From positions 1-47,840 of the forward strand of contig JAMPIB010000024.1 in NCBI GenBank assembly GCA_023663085.1: DNA of 47,840 nt, in the 5' to 3' direction. Shown in pieces: positions 35,203 through 44,225 of the stretch. This DNA comes from Ruminococcus sp. Its GTDB lineage: Bacteria; Bacillota; Clostridia; Lachnospirales; Lachnospiraceae. Numbering within the stretch: the stretch's first letter is position 1; the number at the start of each line of letters is the position of its first letter. Both the position numbers and the translations under genes were made by a program. The notes beneath the pieces are model-generated. The model was not told the origin of the DNA. It ran no database searches and was given only the letters and a program-made list of their open reading frames with translations.

Positions 35203-36696
35203 TCACTGAATATACAGATTTGAATATCCCATCAAACTCTCATCCACTTCCCGCGCACACTCCCTGCCCTGACGGATCGCTTTTACCACCAGTGACTGTC
35301 CGGTATGCATATCGCCTGCGGTAAAGACATTTTCCACACTCGTCCGGAAAGCGCCGGGCGCGGTCTTTACGTTAGTCCTCTGGTCAAGTTCCACCTTGAA
35401 GGCGTCGGCCACATATTTCTGCGCTCCCAGAAAACCTGCGGCGATCAGTACGATATCGGCATCCAGCACTTTTTCGGAACCTGCCGCTTCTTTGCTGACC
35501 ATGCGGCCTGTTGCGGCGTCTTTTTCCCAGAGCAGACTTACTATCTTAACCCCTTTTAACTTACCATTCTTATCTTTGATAAACTCTTTGACCGTGGATT
35601 CGTAGATACGCGGGTCGTGGCCAAACACGGCGATCGCCTCCTCCTGACCGTAGTCTGTCTTACAGATCTTCGGCCACTCCGGCCAGGGATTGTTTTCCGC
35701 TCTCGTATCCGGTGCCTTGGGCATCATCTCAATCTGCGTCACCGATTTCGCCCCGTGACGGATGGCTGTCGCTACGCAGTCGTTTCCGGTATCTCCGCCG
35801 CCGATGATGATGACATGCTTATCTTTCGTATCCACATATTTTTTATCCTTAAAATCAGAATCTAAGAGGCTCTTCGTATTTCTGCCCAGGAAATCAACCG
35901 CAAAATAAATCCCTTCCGCATCCCGGCCCGGCGCATTAATATCTCTCGGATTGGCGCTGCCGCAGGCCAGTACGACACGGTCAAACTCTTTTAACAGCCT
36001 ATCAGCCTTCACGCCCTTGCCGATATCGGCATTTGTCACAAACGTAACGCCCTCTTCTTCCATAACCTTTATTTTCCGGTCGATCACTTTTTTATCCAGT
36101 TTCATATTCGGTATACCGTACATCAAAAGACCGCCGATCCTGTCGGAACGCTCGAAGACCGTCACCAGATGTCCTCTTTTGTTTAACTGATCAGCCACGG
36201 CGAGGCCGGAAGGACCGCTGCCTACGACAGCAACACTCTTACCTGTCCTCGTCTTGGGCGGTTTAGCCGCCGCATAGCCTTTCTCATAGGCATTTTCGAT
36301 AATGGCATATTCGTTTTCCCTAGTAGCCACCGGGTCTCCCGTGAGGTTACAGGTGCAGGCCGCCTCGCACAGCGCCGGACAGACCCTCGCTGTAAATTCC
36401 GGGAAATTATTGGTCTTGTGCAGACGGTTATAAGCCTGCTCCCAGTTTCCCGTATAGACCAGATCATTCCACTCCGGTACCAGATTGTGCAGCGGACACC
36501 CGGAGGTCATCCCGCAAAGCGTCATGCCCGACTGGCAGAACGGTACGCCACAGTCCATACAGCGCGCCCCCTGAAGCTGCTGCTCTTCCATAGAAAGATG
36601 TTCGTGAAATTCTTCAAAATTTTTTATGCGCTGTTTCGGACTCACATCAGCCGGAACTCTGCGCTCATAATCTATAAATCCGGTAGGTTTTCCCAT
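35203..36696 (-). CDS. gltD: Glutamate synthase small subunit (NADPH-GOGAT beta)
   Basis: The 497-aa flavoprotein has N-terminal cysteine clusters for 4Fe-4S centres (ARCMDCGVPFCQ and CPALCEAACTCN), an FAD-binding VVGSGPSGLAVADQL (about 152-166) and an NADPH-binding IIGGGDTGNDCVATA (about 297-311). It passes electrons from NADPH to the large subunit. It follows gltB by 33 bases in the same operon. Confidence 0.97.
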   Translation of the reverse strand: MGKPTGFIDYERRVPADVSPKQRIKNFEEFHEHLSMEEQQLQGARCMDCGVPFCQSGMTLCGMTSGCPLHNLVPEWNDLVYTGNWEQAYNRLHKTNNFPEFTARVCPALCEAACTCNLTGDPVATRENEYAIIENAYEKGYAAAKPPKTRTGKSVAVVGSGPSGLAVADQLNKRGHLVTVFERSDRIGGLLMYGIPNMKLDKKVIDRKIKVMEEEGVTFVTNADIGKGVKADRLLKEFDRVVLACGSANPRDINAPGRDAEGIYFAVDFLGRNTKSLLDSDFKDKKYVDTKDKHVIIIGGGDTGNDCVATAIRHGAKSVTQIEMMPKAPDTRAENNPWPEWPKICKTDYGQEEAIAVFGHDPRIYESTVKEFIKDKNGKLKGVKIVSLLWEKDAATGRMVSKEAAGSEKVLDADIVLIAAGFLGAQKYVADAFKVELDQRTNVKTAPGAFRTSVENVFTAGDMHTGQSLVVKAIRQGRECAREVDESLMGYSNLYIQ

Positions 36697-36729
36697 TGTA
36701 AACCATGCTCCTTTCTATTCTTTCATACC

Positions 36730-39700
36730 CTACTTTTTATCAGCGTAAAAAGCCTCGATCTGCGCCTGCTCCGCGCTTAAGCCTTTTTCTTCCATTTGCA
36801 CGATGAGTTTTAACATCTGCTCATAATCGTGCGGAATGATCTTCTTGAACTTCGGCAGATACTCGCCAAAATTATCCAGAATCTCCTTGCCTTTGACCGA
36901 ATTGGTATAAGCAACATGTTCCTTAATCATCTGTTTCAATTCCAGAACATCATATTTGGAAGTGATCTCATAAGAAGATACCATTTCCTTATTGACTTTC
37001 GTATATAGATCGTTGTTTTCGTCCAGTACATAGGCGATACCACCGCTCATGCCGGCCGCAAAGTTCTTGCCCGTTACGCCGAGTACTACTACACGGCCTC
37101 CCGTCATGTATTCGCAGCCGTGGTCTCCCACGCCTTCCACAACGGCCAACGCCCCCGAATTGCGGACACAGAAACGCTCTCCCGCCACACCGTTGATAAA
37201 CGCCTTGCCGGACGTCGCGCCATACAGAGCCACGTTACCGATAATGATATTTTCATCCTGTTTAAAAGCAGAACCCTTCGGCGGATATACGATCAGCTTG
37301 CCGCCGGAGAGACCTTTGCCAAAATAATCATTGGAATCCCCGACTAACTCCAGCGTCAGTCCTTTGGGGATAAAAGCGCCGAAACTCTGTCCGCCTGAAC
37401 CGTTGCAAAGGATACGGTAAGTATCTTCCTGCAAAGTATCGCCGAAACGTCTGGTAATCTCCGAACCTAATATCGTGCCGAATGTACGGTCGGTATTGCT
37501 GACATCCACTTCCAGGCTTTTCTCCGTTCCTTTTTCCATCGCGCCGGAAAGCTGTTTTAACAATACTTTTTCGTCTAAAGTCTTTTCCAGTTCAAAATCA
37601 TAGACCTGCTTAGGGTCAAAAATGACTTTTTCCTTGCTGCCCTCATACGGATTCGCTAAGATCATGCTTAAATCTACTTTCTGCAGTTTCCCCGGCAGAT
37701 CTGTTTTCATTTTTAATAAATCCGTTCTGCCCACCAGTTCGTCCACGCTGCGGATACCCAGCGCCGCCATATACTCCCGCAGTTCCTGGGCGATAAAGCG
37801 CATGAAGTTCTCCACGTACTCCGGTTTGCCCCTGAAACGTTTACGCAGCTCCGGATTCTGTGTCGCCACGCCGACAGGGCAGGTATCCAGATTGCAGACT
37901 CTCATCATCACACATCCCATAGTAACAAGGGGGGCTGTCGCAAAACCAAATTCTTCCGCTCCAAGAATAGCCGCAATGGCCACATCCCTGCCGCTCATCA
38001 GTTTCCCATCCGTCTCGATACGCACTTTATTGCGCAGGCCGTTCTGTATCAACGTCTGATGCGTCTCAGCCAGCCCCAGTTCCCAGGGCAGACCGGCATT
38101 ATGGATGGAACTGCGCGGCGCCGCGCCCGTACCGCCGTCGTAACCGGATACAAGGACTACCTGCGCACCTGCTTTGGCCACACCAGCCGCTACTGTGCCG
38201 ACACCCGCCTCAGAAACCAGTTTCACGGATATCCTTGCTCTCTTATTGGCATTTTTCAGATCATAAATAAGCTGTGCCAGGTCTTCTATCGAATAAATAT
38301 CATGATGCGGCGGCGGGGAGATCAGGCTGACGCCCGCAGTAGAATGCCTCGTTTTGGCAATCCACGGATATACTTTCCCGCCCGGCAGATGCCCGCCCTC
38401 ACCGGGTTTTGCTCCCTGCGCCATCTTGATCTGTATCTCCTGCGCACTGTTTAAGTATTCGCTTGTCACGCCGAAACGGCCGCTTGCCACCTGCTTGATC
38501 GCCGAACATCTGTTGAGACCGTCCGCTCCAATGGAAAGCCTTTCCACATCTTCACCGCCCTCGCCAGAGTTGGATTTTCCGTGCAGTCTGTTCATGGCGA
38601 TGGCCATCGTCTCATGCGCTTCTTTGGAAATAGAGCCATAGGACATAGCGCCTGTTTTGAATCTTGTGACAATACTGTCAACTCCCTCTACTTCCTCTAA
38701 CGGCACGGATTTCTTCGCATAGTTGAAATCCAGAAGTCCTCGTAGTGTCTTAATGCTGGACTCATTATTGACCGCTTTGGTATATTGTTTAAACATCTCA
38801 TAGTCGCCCCGTTTGGTTGACTCCTGTAGTAAATGTATCGTCTCAGGGTTATACAGATGCTCATCCGCACCGCTCCGCATCTGGTGATGTCCGGGGTTAT
38901 CCAGAGCCAGGTCAGTAGATAGACCGAGCGGGTCAAACGCCATGGAATGCAGAGTATCCACTTCTTTTTCAATATCTTTTAAGGTAATACCCCCGACACG
39001 GCAGACCGTGTTGGTAAAATACTTATTGATGACTTCCTTATCAATACCGATAGCCTCGAATATCTTAGATCCCTGATAGGACTGTATCGTAGAAATTCCC
39101 ATCTTGGAGGCGATCTTGATGATACCGTGTAAAATGGCGTCATTATAATCGTTTACCGCCGCATAATAATCCTTATTGAGCATATGATTATCAATCAGTT
39201 CCTTGATGCTCTCCTGTGCCAGATAAGGATTGATAGCCGATGCACCAAACCCAAGCAGGGTCGCGAAATGATGTACTTCCCTCGGTTCCGCAGACTCTAA
39301 GACAATCGCCACGCTCGTTCTTTTCTTGGTATTGACAAGATGCTGCTGCAAAGCCGATACCGCCAGCAAAGAAGGAATTGCCACACGGTTTTCATCCACA
39401 CCCCTGTCGGAAAGGATGAGGATATTCACACCGCCACGGAATGCTCTGTCTACTTCTACGAACAGCCTGTCAATCGCTTTTTCCAGACTCGTATTCTTAT
39501 AATAAGTAATCGGGACAACTTCTACTTTAAAGCCTTCCGAAGTCATATTTTTGATTTTCAGTAAATCTGTATTGGTGAGGATGGGATTATGTACCCGCAG
39601 CATATTGCAGTTTTCCGGCTTTTCTTCTAATAAATTACCATCTGTACCCAGATATACCGTCGTGGAAGTCACTACTTCCTCCCGAATGGCGTCGATCGGC

Positions 39701-41274
39701 GGATTGGTCACCTGCGCAAAAAGCTGTTTAAAATAATGGAACAGCGGATGATGCGCCTTAGAAAGCACCGGCAGCGGCGTATCCACGCCCATCGCAGCAA
39801 TAGCTTCTGAGCCGTTTTGGGCCATTGGCAGAATGCTTGACTTCAACTCCTCATAAGTATAGCCAAACGCCTTCTGCATACGTTGTCTTTCTTCATAGGT
39901 AAACTCTTCCACCCGCTGATTGGGAATCTTCAACTCCCGCAACGTTACCATATTGTTGTCCAGCCACTCGCCGTAAGGCTGCGCCGAAGCATATTTTTCT
40001 TTTAACTCATCATCATCGATCACCCGGCCCTCTACCGTATCGACCAGAAGCATCTTACCCGGATGCAGTCTTTCTTTCATAACGATCTTCGTCGGATCAA
40101 TATCCAGAACACCAACCTCGGAAGACAGGATCAGCGTGTTATCGCTTGTTATCATATAACGGGAAGGACGTAGACCGTTTCGGTCAAGTACCGCCCCCAT
40201 AATATCCCCATCAGAGAAAAGGATCGAAGCCGGCCCATCCCAGGGCTCCATCATTGTCGCGTAGTACTGGTAAAAGTCTTTCTTTTTCTGAGACATGGTC
40301 TTGTTGTTCTCCCACGGCTCCGGAATCGTGATCATCACCGCCAGAGGCAGCGGCATACCGCTCATTACCAGAAATTCCAGCGTATTATCCAGCATGGCCG
40401 AGTCAGAACCGGAGGCACTGATCGCCGGAAGAACCTTATGTAAGTGCCCTGCCAGATATTCGGATTCCATGGTCTCCTCACGCGCCAGCATCTTATCCGC
40501 GTTACCGCGGATGGTGTTGATCTCGCCGTTATGTACGATGAAACGGTTCGGATGCGCTCTCTCCCAGCTCGGATTCGTATTCGTTGAAAAGCGTGAATGC
40601 ACGATGGCAATCGCCGATTCATAATCCTTATCCTGCAAGTCCGGGAAAAAAGTGCGCAGCTGGCCAACCAGAAACATCCCCTTATAAACGATAGTCCTGC
40701 TTGATAACGAAACCACATAAGTGACATCCGTAGACTGTTCAAAAGTTCTCCTTAATATATATAACTTCCTGTCAAAATCGAGTCCGGCCGCAATACCCGC
40801 GGGTTTTTTCACAAAAGCCTGCATGATACAGGGCATACACTCTACCGCCTTGTGTCCAAGCACCGAAGGATTCGTCGGCACGGCCCGCCAGCCAAGAAAT
40901 TCAAGCCCCTCTTTCTGCACAATGATCTCAAACATCTTTTTGGCCTGGTTTCTTTGCAGTTCATCCTGTGGAAAGAAAAAAGTGCCTACACCGTACTCTC
41001 TTTCCCCTCCGATCTGGATACCCAGTTCTTTAGTCACCTTTACCATGAATTTATGCGGGATCTGCGTCAGGATACCGACACCATCACCCGTCTTCCCCTC
41101 AGCGTCCTTACCTGCCCTATGCTCCAGATTTTCCACAATCTTTAAAGCATTTTCCACCGTGGCACGGCTCTTCTTGCCATTGATGTTCACGCAGGCGCCG
41201 ATACCACAGTTGTCATGTTCAAACTCCGCTCTGTGAAGAGGAGCCTCGGGAACTGTCATTTTTACATCAAACAT
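36730..41274 (-). CDS. gltB: Glutamate synthase large subunit (GOGAT alpha)
   Basis: The protein is about 1514 aa, the normal size. The glutaminase starts at the Cys of DNCGIGAC, exposed after propeptide cleavage. The central FMN domain follows, then the 3Fe-4S cysteines in CNLDTCPVGVA (about residues 1115-1125) and the C-terminal GXGXG beta-helix. I chose the ATG at 41274 because AAGGAGATAGAATAC precedes it. It makes two glutamates from glutamine and 2-oxoglutarate. The roughly 290-base leader holds an early terminator and a large palindromic element. Confidence 0.97.
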   Translation of the reverse strand: MFDVKMTVPEAPLHRAEFEHDNCGIGACVNINGKKSRATVENALKIVENLEHRAGKDAEGKTGDGVGILTQIPHKFMVKVTKELGIQIGGEREYGVGTFFFPQDELQRNQAKKMFEIIVQKEGLEFLGWRAVPTNPSVLGHKAVECMPCIMQAFVKKPAGIAAGLDFDRKLYILRRTFEQSTDVTYVVSLSSRTIVYKGMFLVGQLRTFFPDLQDKDYESAIAIVHSRFSTNTNPSWERAHPNRFIVHNGEINTIRGNADKMLAREETMESEYLAGHLHKVLPAISASGSDSAMLDNTLEFLVMSGMPLPLAVMITIPEPWENNKTMSQKKKDFYQYYATMMEPWDGPASILFSDGDIMGAVLDRNGLRPSRYMITSDNTLILSSEVGVLDIDPTKIVMKERLHPGKMLLVDTVEGRVIDDDELKEKYASAQPYGEWLDNNMVTLRELKIPNQRVEEFTYEERQRMQKAFGYTYEELKSSILPMAQNGSEAIAAMGVDTPLPVLSKAHHPLFHYFKQLFAQVTNPPIDAIREEVVTSTTVYLGTDGNLLEEKPENCNMLRVHNPILTNTDLLKIKNMTSEGFKVEVVPITYYKNTSLEKAIDRLFVEVDRAFRGGVNILILSDRGVDENRVAIPSLLAVSALQQHLVNTKKRTSVAIVLESAEPREVHHFATLLGFGASAINPYLAQESIKELIDNHMLNKDYYAAVNDYNDAILHGIIKIASKMGISTIQSYQGSKIFEAIGIDKEVINKYFTNTVCRVGGITLKDIEKEVDTLHSMAFDPLGLSTDLALDNPGHHQMRSGADEHLYNPETIHLLQESTKRGDYEMFKQYTKAVNNESSIKTLRGLLDFNYAKKSVPLEEVEGVDSIVTRFKTGAMSYGSISKEAHETMAIAMNRLHGKSNSGEGGEDVERLSIGADGLNRCSAIKQVASGRFGVTSEYLNSAQEIQIKMAQGAKPGEGGHLPGGKVYPWIAKTRHSTAGVSLISPPPHHDIYSIEDLAQLIYDLKNANKRARISVKLVSEAGVGTVAAGVAKAGAQVVLVSGYDGGTGAAPRSSIHNAGLPWELGLAETHQTLIQNGLRNKVRIETDGKLMSGRDVAIAAILGAEEFGFATAPLVTMGCVMMRVCNLDTCPVGVATQNPELRKRFRGKPEYVENFMRFIAQELREYMAALGIRSVDELVGRTDLLKMKTDLPGKLQKVDLSMILANPYEGSKEKVIFDPKQVYDFELEKTLDEKVLLKQLSGAMEKGTEKSLEVDVSNTDRTFGTILGSEITRRFGDTLQEDTYRILCNGSGGQSFGAFIPKGLTLELVGDSNDYFGKGLSGGKLIVYPPKGSAFKQDENIIIGNVALYGATSGKAFINGVAGERFCVRNSGALAVVEGVGDHGCEYMTGGRVVVLGVTGKNFAAGMSGGIAYVLDENNDLYTKVNKEMVSSYEITSKYDVLELKQMIKEHVAYTNSVKGKEILDNFGEYLPKFKKIIPHDYEQMLKLIVQMEEKGLSAEQAQIEAFYADKK

Positions 41275-41313
41275 GTATTCTATCTCCTTCCGTCGTATTA
41301 AAGCAATCAATCA

Positions 41314-41484
41314 CGAAACTCCGAAGCGGGCCGCCGGATGAAAAAGGATTCTGCTGAAAGGCCCTATAAAAACGCCGGTGGTTAGCGAGGTTCTTCACGA
41401 GCTTAGCACCGTTGCGTTTTATCGGAGCGAAAGCGCGCCTCGAAGCAGAAACTTTTTCATCCGGCGGCCCGCTTCGGAGTTTCG
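41314..41484. repeat. 171-bp palindromic MITE-like element in the gltB leader
   Basis: The outer arms 41314-41346 and 41452-41484 are perfect 33-base inverted repeats (starting CGAAACTCCGAAGCGG). An inner imperfect inverted repeat (about 41366-41422, TAAAAACGCCGGTGG/ACCGTTGCGTTTTA) makes the whole element foldable. It encodes SGGPLRSF in both directions, which creates spurious frames. A related segment occurs at 1604-1659. There is no transposase; it could be a non-autonomous repeat or a large RNA structure in the leader. Confidence 0.8.
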
Positions 41485-41505
41485 CAATCACATGTTCATT
41501 TAGAA

Positions 41506-41553
41506 CAAAAAAAGCCGCAAAGATATCCTCTTTTCAGAGCGCACCTTTGCGAC
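41506..41553 (-). terminator. Early leader terminator upstream of gltB
   Basis: On the minus strand GTCGCAAAG pairs with CTTTGCGGC and is followed by TTTTTTTG. It starts only about 10-15 bases past the predicted gltB transcription start, so it most likely works as an attenuator rather than ending an upstream gene. Confidence 0.65.
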
Positions 41554-41568
41554 CTCAAAACTATAACT

Positions 41569-41597
41569 ACTATACACCTGTTTTCAGAAGTTGTAAA
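41569..41597 (-). promoter_or_regulatory. Promoter of gltBD
   Basis: On the minus strand TTTACA (41592-41597) and TATAGT (41569-41574) are 17 bases apart. Transcription would begin near 41562. Confidence 0.65.
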
Positions 41598-41693
41598 TAT
41601 AGAATTTTTAGCGAATTGTCAGATAATTTGAAAATTTTGCATTTTCTTTTTCTTAGTCTGTCAATTTATATAATAGTGAAACCTGATGCTAGT

Positions 41694-41732
41694 CAAAAAA
41701 AGAACAGAAAAAATGTCTTATTTTCTGCTCTT
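41694..41732 (-). terminator. Terminator of the 49-aa gene
   Basis: AAGAACAGAAAA (41700-41711) and TTTTCTGCTCTT (41721-41732) form a 12-bp stem with one wobble, followed on the minus strand by TTTTTTGAC. Confidence 0.7.
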
Positions 41733-41740
41733 AAAAGGGA

Positions 41741-41890
41741 TTATTCAATTTTTATAGGTTCTTTTTGGGGAGTAAATGTTGCTATAAAATTATCAGCCTC
41801 TTTGATTTTCTTTTTGTCATCTGTATCTTCCAGTTCAATCTTTAACTCTTTGAACATTTTGTCTAATCTTTCGTAATAAATATCTGGCAT
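41741..41890 (-). CDS. 49-aa small protein of unknown function
   Basis: The frame starts MPDIYYERLDKMFKEL and ends EPIKIE. TAGGAGG stands eleven bases upstream of the ATG, a TATAAT at 41966-41971 supplies a promoter and a terminator follows. It is highly charged, mostly helical in appearance, without membrane or signal segments. It follows the AT-rich membrane-protein gene by 109 bases and shares its low GC content, so they may form one acquired cassette. I do not recognise it. Confidence 0.65.
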   Translation of the reverse strand: MPDIYYERLDKMFKELKIELEDTDDKKKIKEADNFIATFTPQKEPIKIE

Positions 41891-41965
41891 AATAATTTTT
41901 TCCTCCTATATTCCTTCATTGAAATGCAATATATACAAAGTAACGTCTTCTCTACATCCATTAAT

Positions 41966-41971
41966 ATTATA
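41966..41971 (-). promoter_or_regulatory. Candidate -10 of the 49-aa gene
   Basis: TATAAT on the minus strand, with GTTTAC 16 bases upstream as a weak -35 at the end of the preceding gene. Confidence 0.45.
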
Positions 41972-41999
41972 ACATATCTAATTCAAAGTAAACACTTTT

Positions 42000-43076
42000 T
42001 TATTTTAATCGATTAACAAAATCTGATTTCAAACTATCAATTTCTTGCTCTAAATCTATATATTCATCTAAGTCAAATGTCTGAATGCTAAATACAATAA
42101 TATAATTTTGTTTGGAAATGTTAGCTGGAAAACATACATATGCACGTCCATCCTTTTTATGCGAATTACGAGTATATTTAAACATAAATGTATCTTCCAA
42201 CAAAATACTACTCAAAATGCCTGTACGTTTTCCGTTTAAAAGATAATATTCTATTTCCTTTTTTTCCTCGCCTAAAATATTCTTATTATCTATAGTAGTC
42301 GTTGAATAACGCCGGGCCAGTCTGATCAATAAAGTAAGTATTCTGTATTTAGTAAAATGTTTATTATTAATACTTGAAATATCTTCTAATCCCTGTAATT
42401 CCAAATAATATTTCTTAAATAAACTCTCTATTCCCTTTACAACAGTTTCTATTAAAGCATCTTTTTCTCTTACACTTGTAATAGTATTAGTTGATAATTC
42501 CTTCCACATATTTACAATATCTTTCAATTGATTATAATCAATATATTCTAACTCATAATAAGTCTGAGCCAAATTATTGATATCGATATTGTCATATACA
42601 TAGCCAGCCTCATAAGATACCTTTATAATAACATCTCTCTTTATTCTCTTTATAGAATATGTATATATCTGGGCACTTTCAACTAATATATTGTTTTGAA
42701 CAAACCCCGTTAGAGCATCATCAAATCTTAATAATTTATTAAATCGTGCAAATTCACCACTACGATTTAAAACAATCCCAGCCGTATGATTAAGTTGAGT
42801 TTCCTTTTCTTTAATTACCTCATCTTTAATACGAATTGTTTCACACAGTTTAGTAATATGTTCTCTTTGTTCAGTATAAATAACAGAAAATACAAGCCAA
42901 AATAAAATAAAAATCATAATTGCTATCGGATTATTTATCATATAATTAATAAAGTCTGGAAAGGCGGCGTTCGGTTCCGTTACTAATATGGTTAATAGCC
43001 AGCCTATTACTAACGTAATTGCTGGTGATACAGGATTAAACAACGCAATAATAGAATTTTTAATAATTTTTTTCAA
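42000..43076 (-). CDS. Unrecognised two-TM membrane protein with coiled coil and cytoplasmic domain
   Basis: The protein is about 358 aa. I favour a TTG start at 43076 because TAGGAGA stands before it; the longer frame from ATG 43106 has no ribosome site. Two hydrophobic segments lie at about 18-32 and 49-67, followed by a charged helix (QREHITKLCETIRIKDEVIKEKE) and a mixed alpha/beta region of about 250 residues that may be GAF-like. The coding sequence is far more AT-rich than the gltBD genes beside it, a sign of transfer. A third copy of the Rpn leader element lies upstream. I do not recognise the family; a membrane-bound sensor or defence protein is possible but unproven. Confidence 0.7.
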   Translation of the reverse strand: MKKIIKNSIIALFNPVSPAITLVIGWLLTILVTEPNAAFPDFINYMINNPIAIMIFILFWLVFSVIYTEQREHITKLCETIRIKDEVIKEKETQLNHTAGIVLNRSGEFARFNKLLRFDDALTGFVQNNILVESAQIYTYSIKRIKRDVIIKVSYEAGYVYDNIDINNLAQTYYELEYIDYNQLKDIVNMWKELSTNTITSVREKDALIETVVKGIESLFKKYYLELQGLEDISSINNKHFTKYRILTLLIRLARRYSTTTIDNKNILGEEKKEIEYYLLNGKRTGILSSILLEDTFMFKYTRNSHKKDGRAYVCFPANISKQNYIIVFSIQTFDLDEYIDLEQEIDSLKSDFVNRLK

Positions 43077-43215
43077 GCCAGCTTCTCCTATCTTTAGTAC
43101 TATCATATCTTAATTATATATCAATAAGAATTAAACGACTACTGATATTCCCAGTTAATTTTGCCAAAAACGATGCTAATTTCGCCATTTATACATTTTT
43201 CCTATACTACAGATG

Positions 43216-43278
43216 AAAAAATCTGACAGAAACTGTCTTGATGTACAAAGTGTACATTATTAGAATTTCGCTGACATT
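43216..43278 (-). repeat. Copy 1 of a 62-bp leader element
   Basis: The element carries TGTACA-AAG-TGTACA and GACAG-AAA-CTGTC palindromes and matches 45153-45214 and 46917-46978 closely. Here it sits between the CPBP stop and the unrecognised membrane-protein gene, without the TTGACA promoter that accompanies the other two copies. Confidence 0.75.
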
Positions 43279-43287
43279 ACCTTTATT

Positions 43288-44106
43288 TTACTCTTTCATC
43301 TTAAAAACCGCTGCCAGCGCCCCCACCGAAACCACAGCCAGTATTACTCCGGCATACGGTGTGATCAGCACATGATATAACAGTTCATAGTTCATAACCG
43401 TATATACTACTGCATTCGCCACCGCATGAAAAAGAAACGCATAGACAAAACTGCTAAATCTTTCATAAACACATGCGATCAGCATCCCCATGAGAAAACC
43501 GTAGATCCCCTGCACAAGATTGGCATGATAAACACCAAAAAACAGGGCCGACACCAATATGGAAACTTTGATAGAAAAATACTTCTTCAACCTATTGTAT
43601 ATTATCCCGCGAAATAATACTTCCTCCGCAAGCGGAGAAATACAACCATATAGAAAGAGTCCAATACCAAAAGCAACGCTATATTGATGTTCTGAAACCT
43701 GCTGATAAGACTCGGACATCTCAAATATATGCAGTTGGATAAATAAAATATTGATTGTTATCGAACTGGCCGCAGCAAGTATTATTGTAAGAAGTACACC
43801 TTTATAAGATTTACCCGGCCAACTGCTTTCATGTTTCTTTATTTCTTTTCTGAACCCCGGAATAAGCGGCAGAATCCCGACCAGCATGGAAAGCCCATTG
43901 AGTGCGGCTCTAAACATTTCCTCCCCTGATGCAATCCAGACATAAAGATCATTTTCTGTCACCTGCAATATCTTCTCAAATAGTTTCATGACAATAGATG
44001 GCAAGCCCAGGAGCACAAATGTATACACGAAATAAAAAAGAATAACCGGTACGAAAATATCTTTTAAAATATCAATATAATTACTATAGTTATTTTTTCC
44101 TTTCAC
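43288..44106 (-). CDS. CPBP-family intramembrane metalloprotease (CAAX protease-like)
   Basis: The 272-aa protein has about eight membrane segments and the full active-site set: EEVLFRG (Glu161, Glu162, Arg166), FFGVYH (His194) and HAVAN (His227, Asn231). The start is GTG, with GAGGAGAAAAAAGAAATC before it. Such proteins often accompany bacteriocin or peptide systems, giving immunity or processing, but none is seen here. It lies in the AT-rich accessory tail. Confidence 0.88.
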   Translation of the reverse strand: MKGKNNYSNYIDILKDIFVPVILFYFVYTFVLLGLPSIVMKLFEKILQVTENDLYVWIASGEEMFRAALNGLSMLVGILPLIPGFRKEIKKHESSWPGKSYKGVLLTIILAAASSITINILFIQLHIFEMSESYQQVSEHQYSVAFGIGLFLYGCISPLAEEVLFRGIIYNRLKKYFSIKVSILVSALFFGVYHANLVQGIYGFLMGMLIACVYERFSSFVYAFLFHAVANAVVYTVMNYELLYHVLITPYAGVILAVVSVGALAAVFKMKE

Positions 44107-44225
44107 GATTTCTTTTTTCTCCTCGTTAGTTTGTCTGCCCTTTTCAAATTTCTGTTGTTATTTCCTTTTTAATCCCTATATCATTTTTCACTCATAACGT
44201 ATGTTGTTTTATTTTCTTCTTTTCC

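Noticed and set aside
41506-41597. T-box or known glutamine riboswitch before gltB
   Set aside because: No T-box sequence (AGGGTGGNACCGCG) and no glnA/Downstream-peptide core motif is visible; only a simple terminator.
41412-41876. 154-codon plus-strand frame next to gltB
   Set aside because: Its first part is the palindromic element and its tail is antisense to the 49-aa gene, which has much better start signals.
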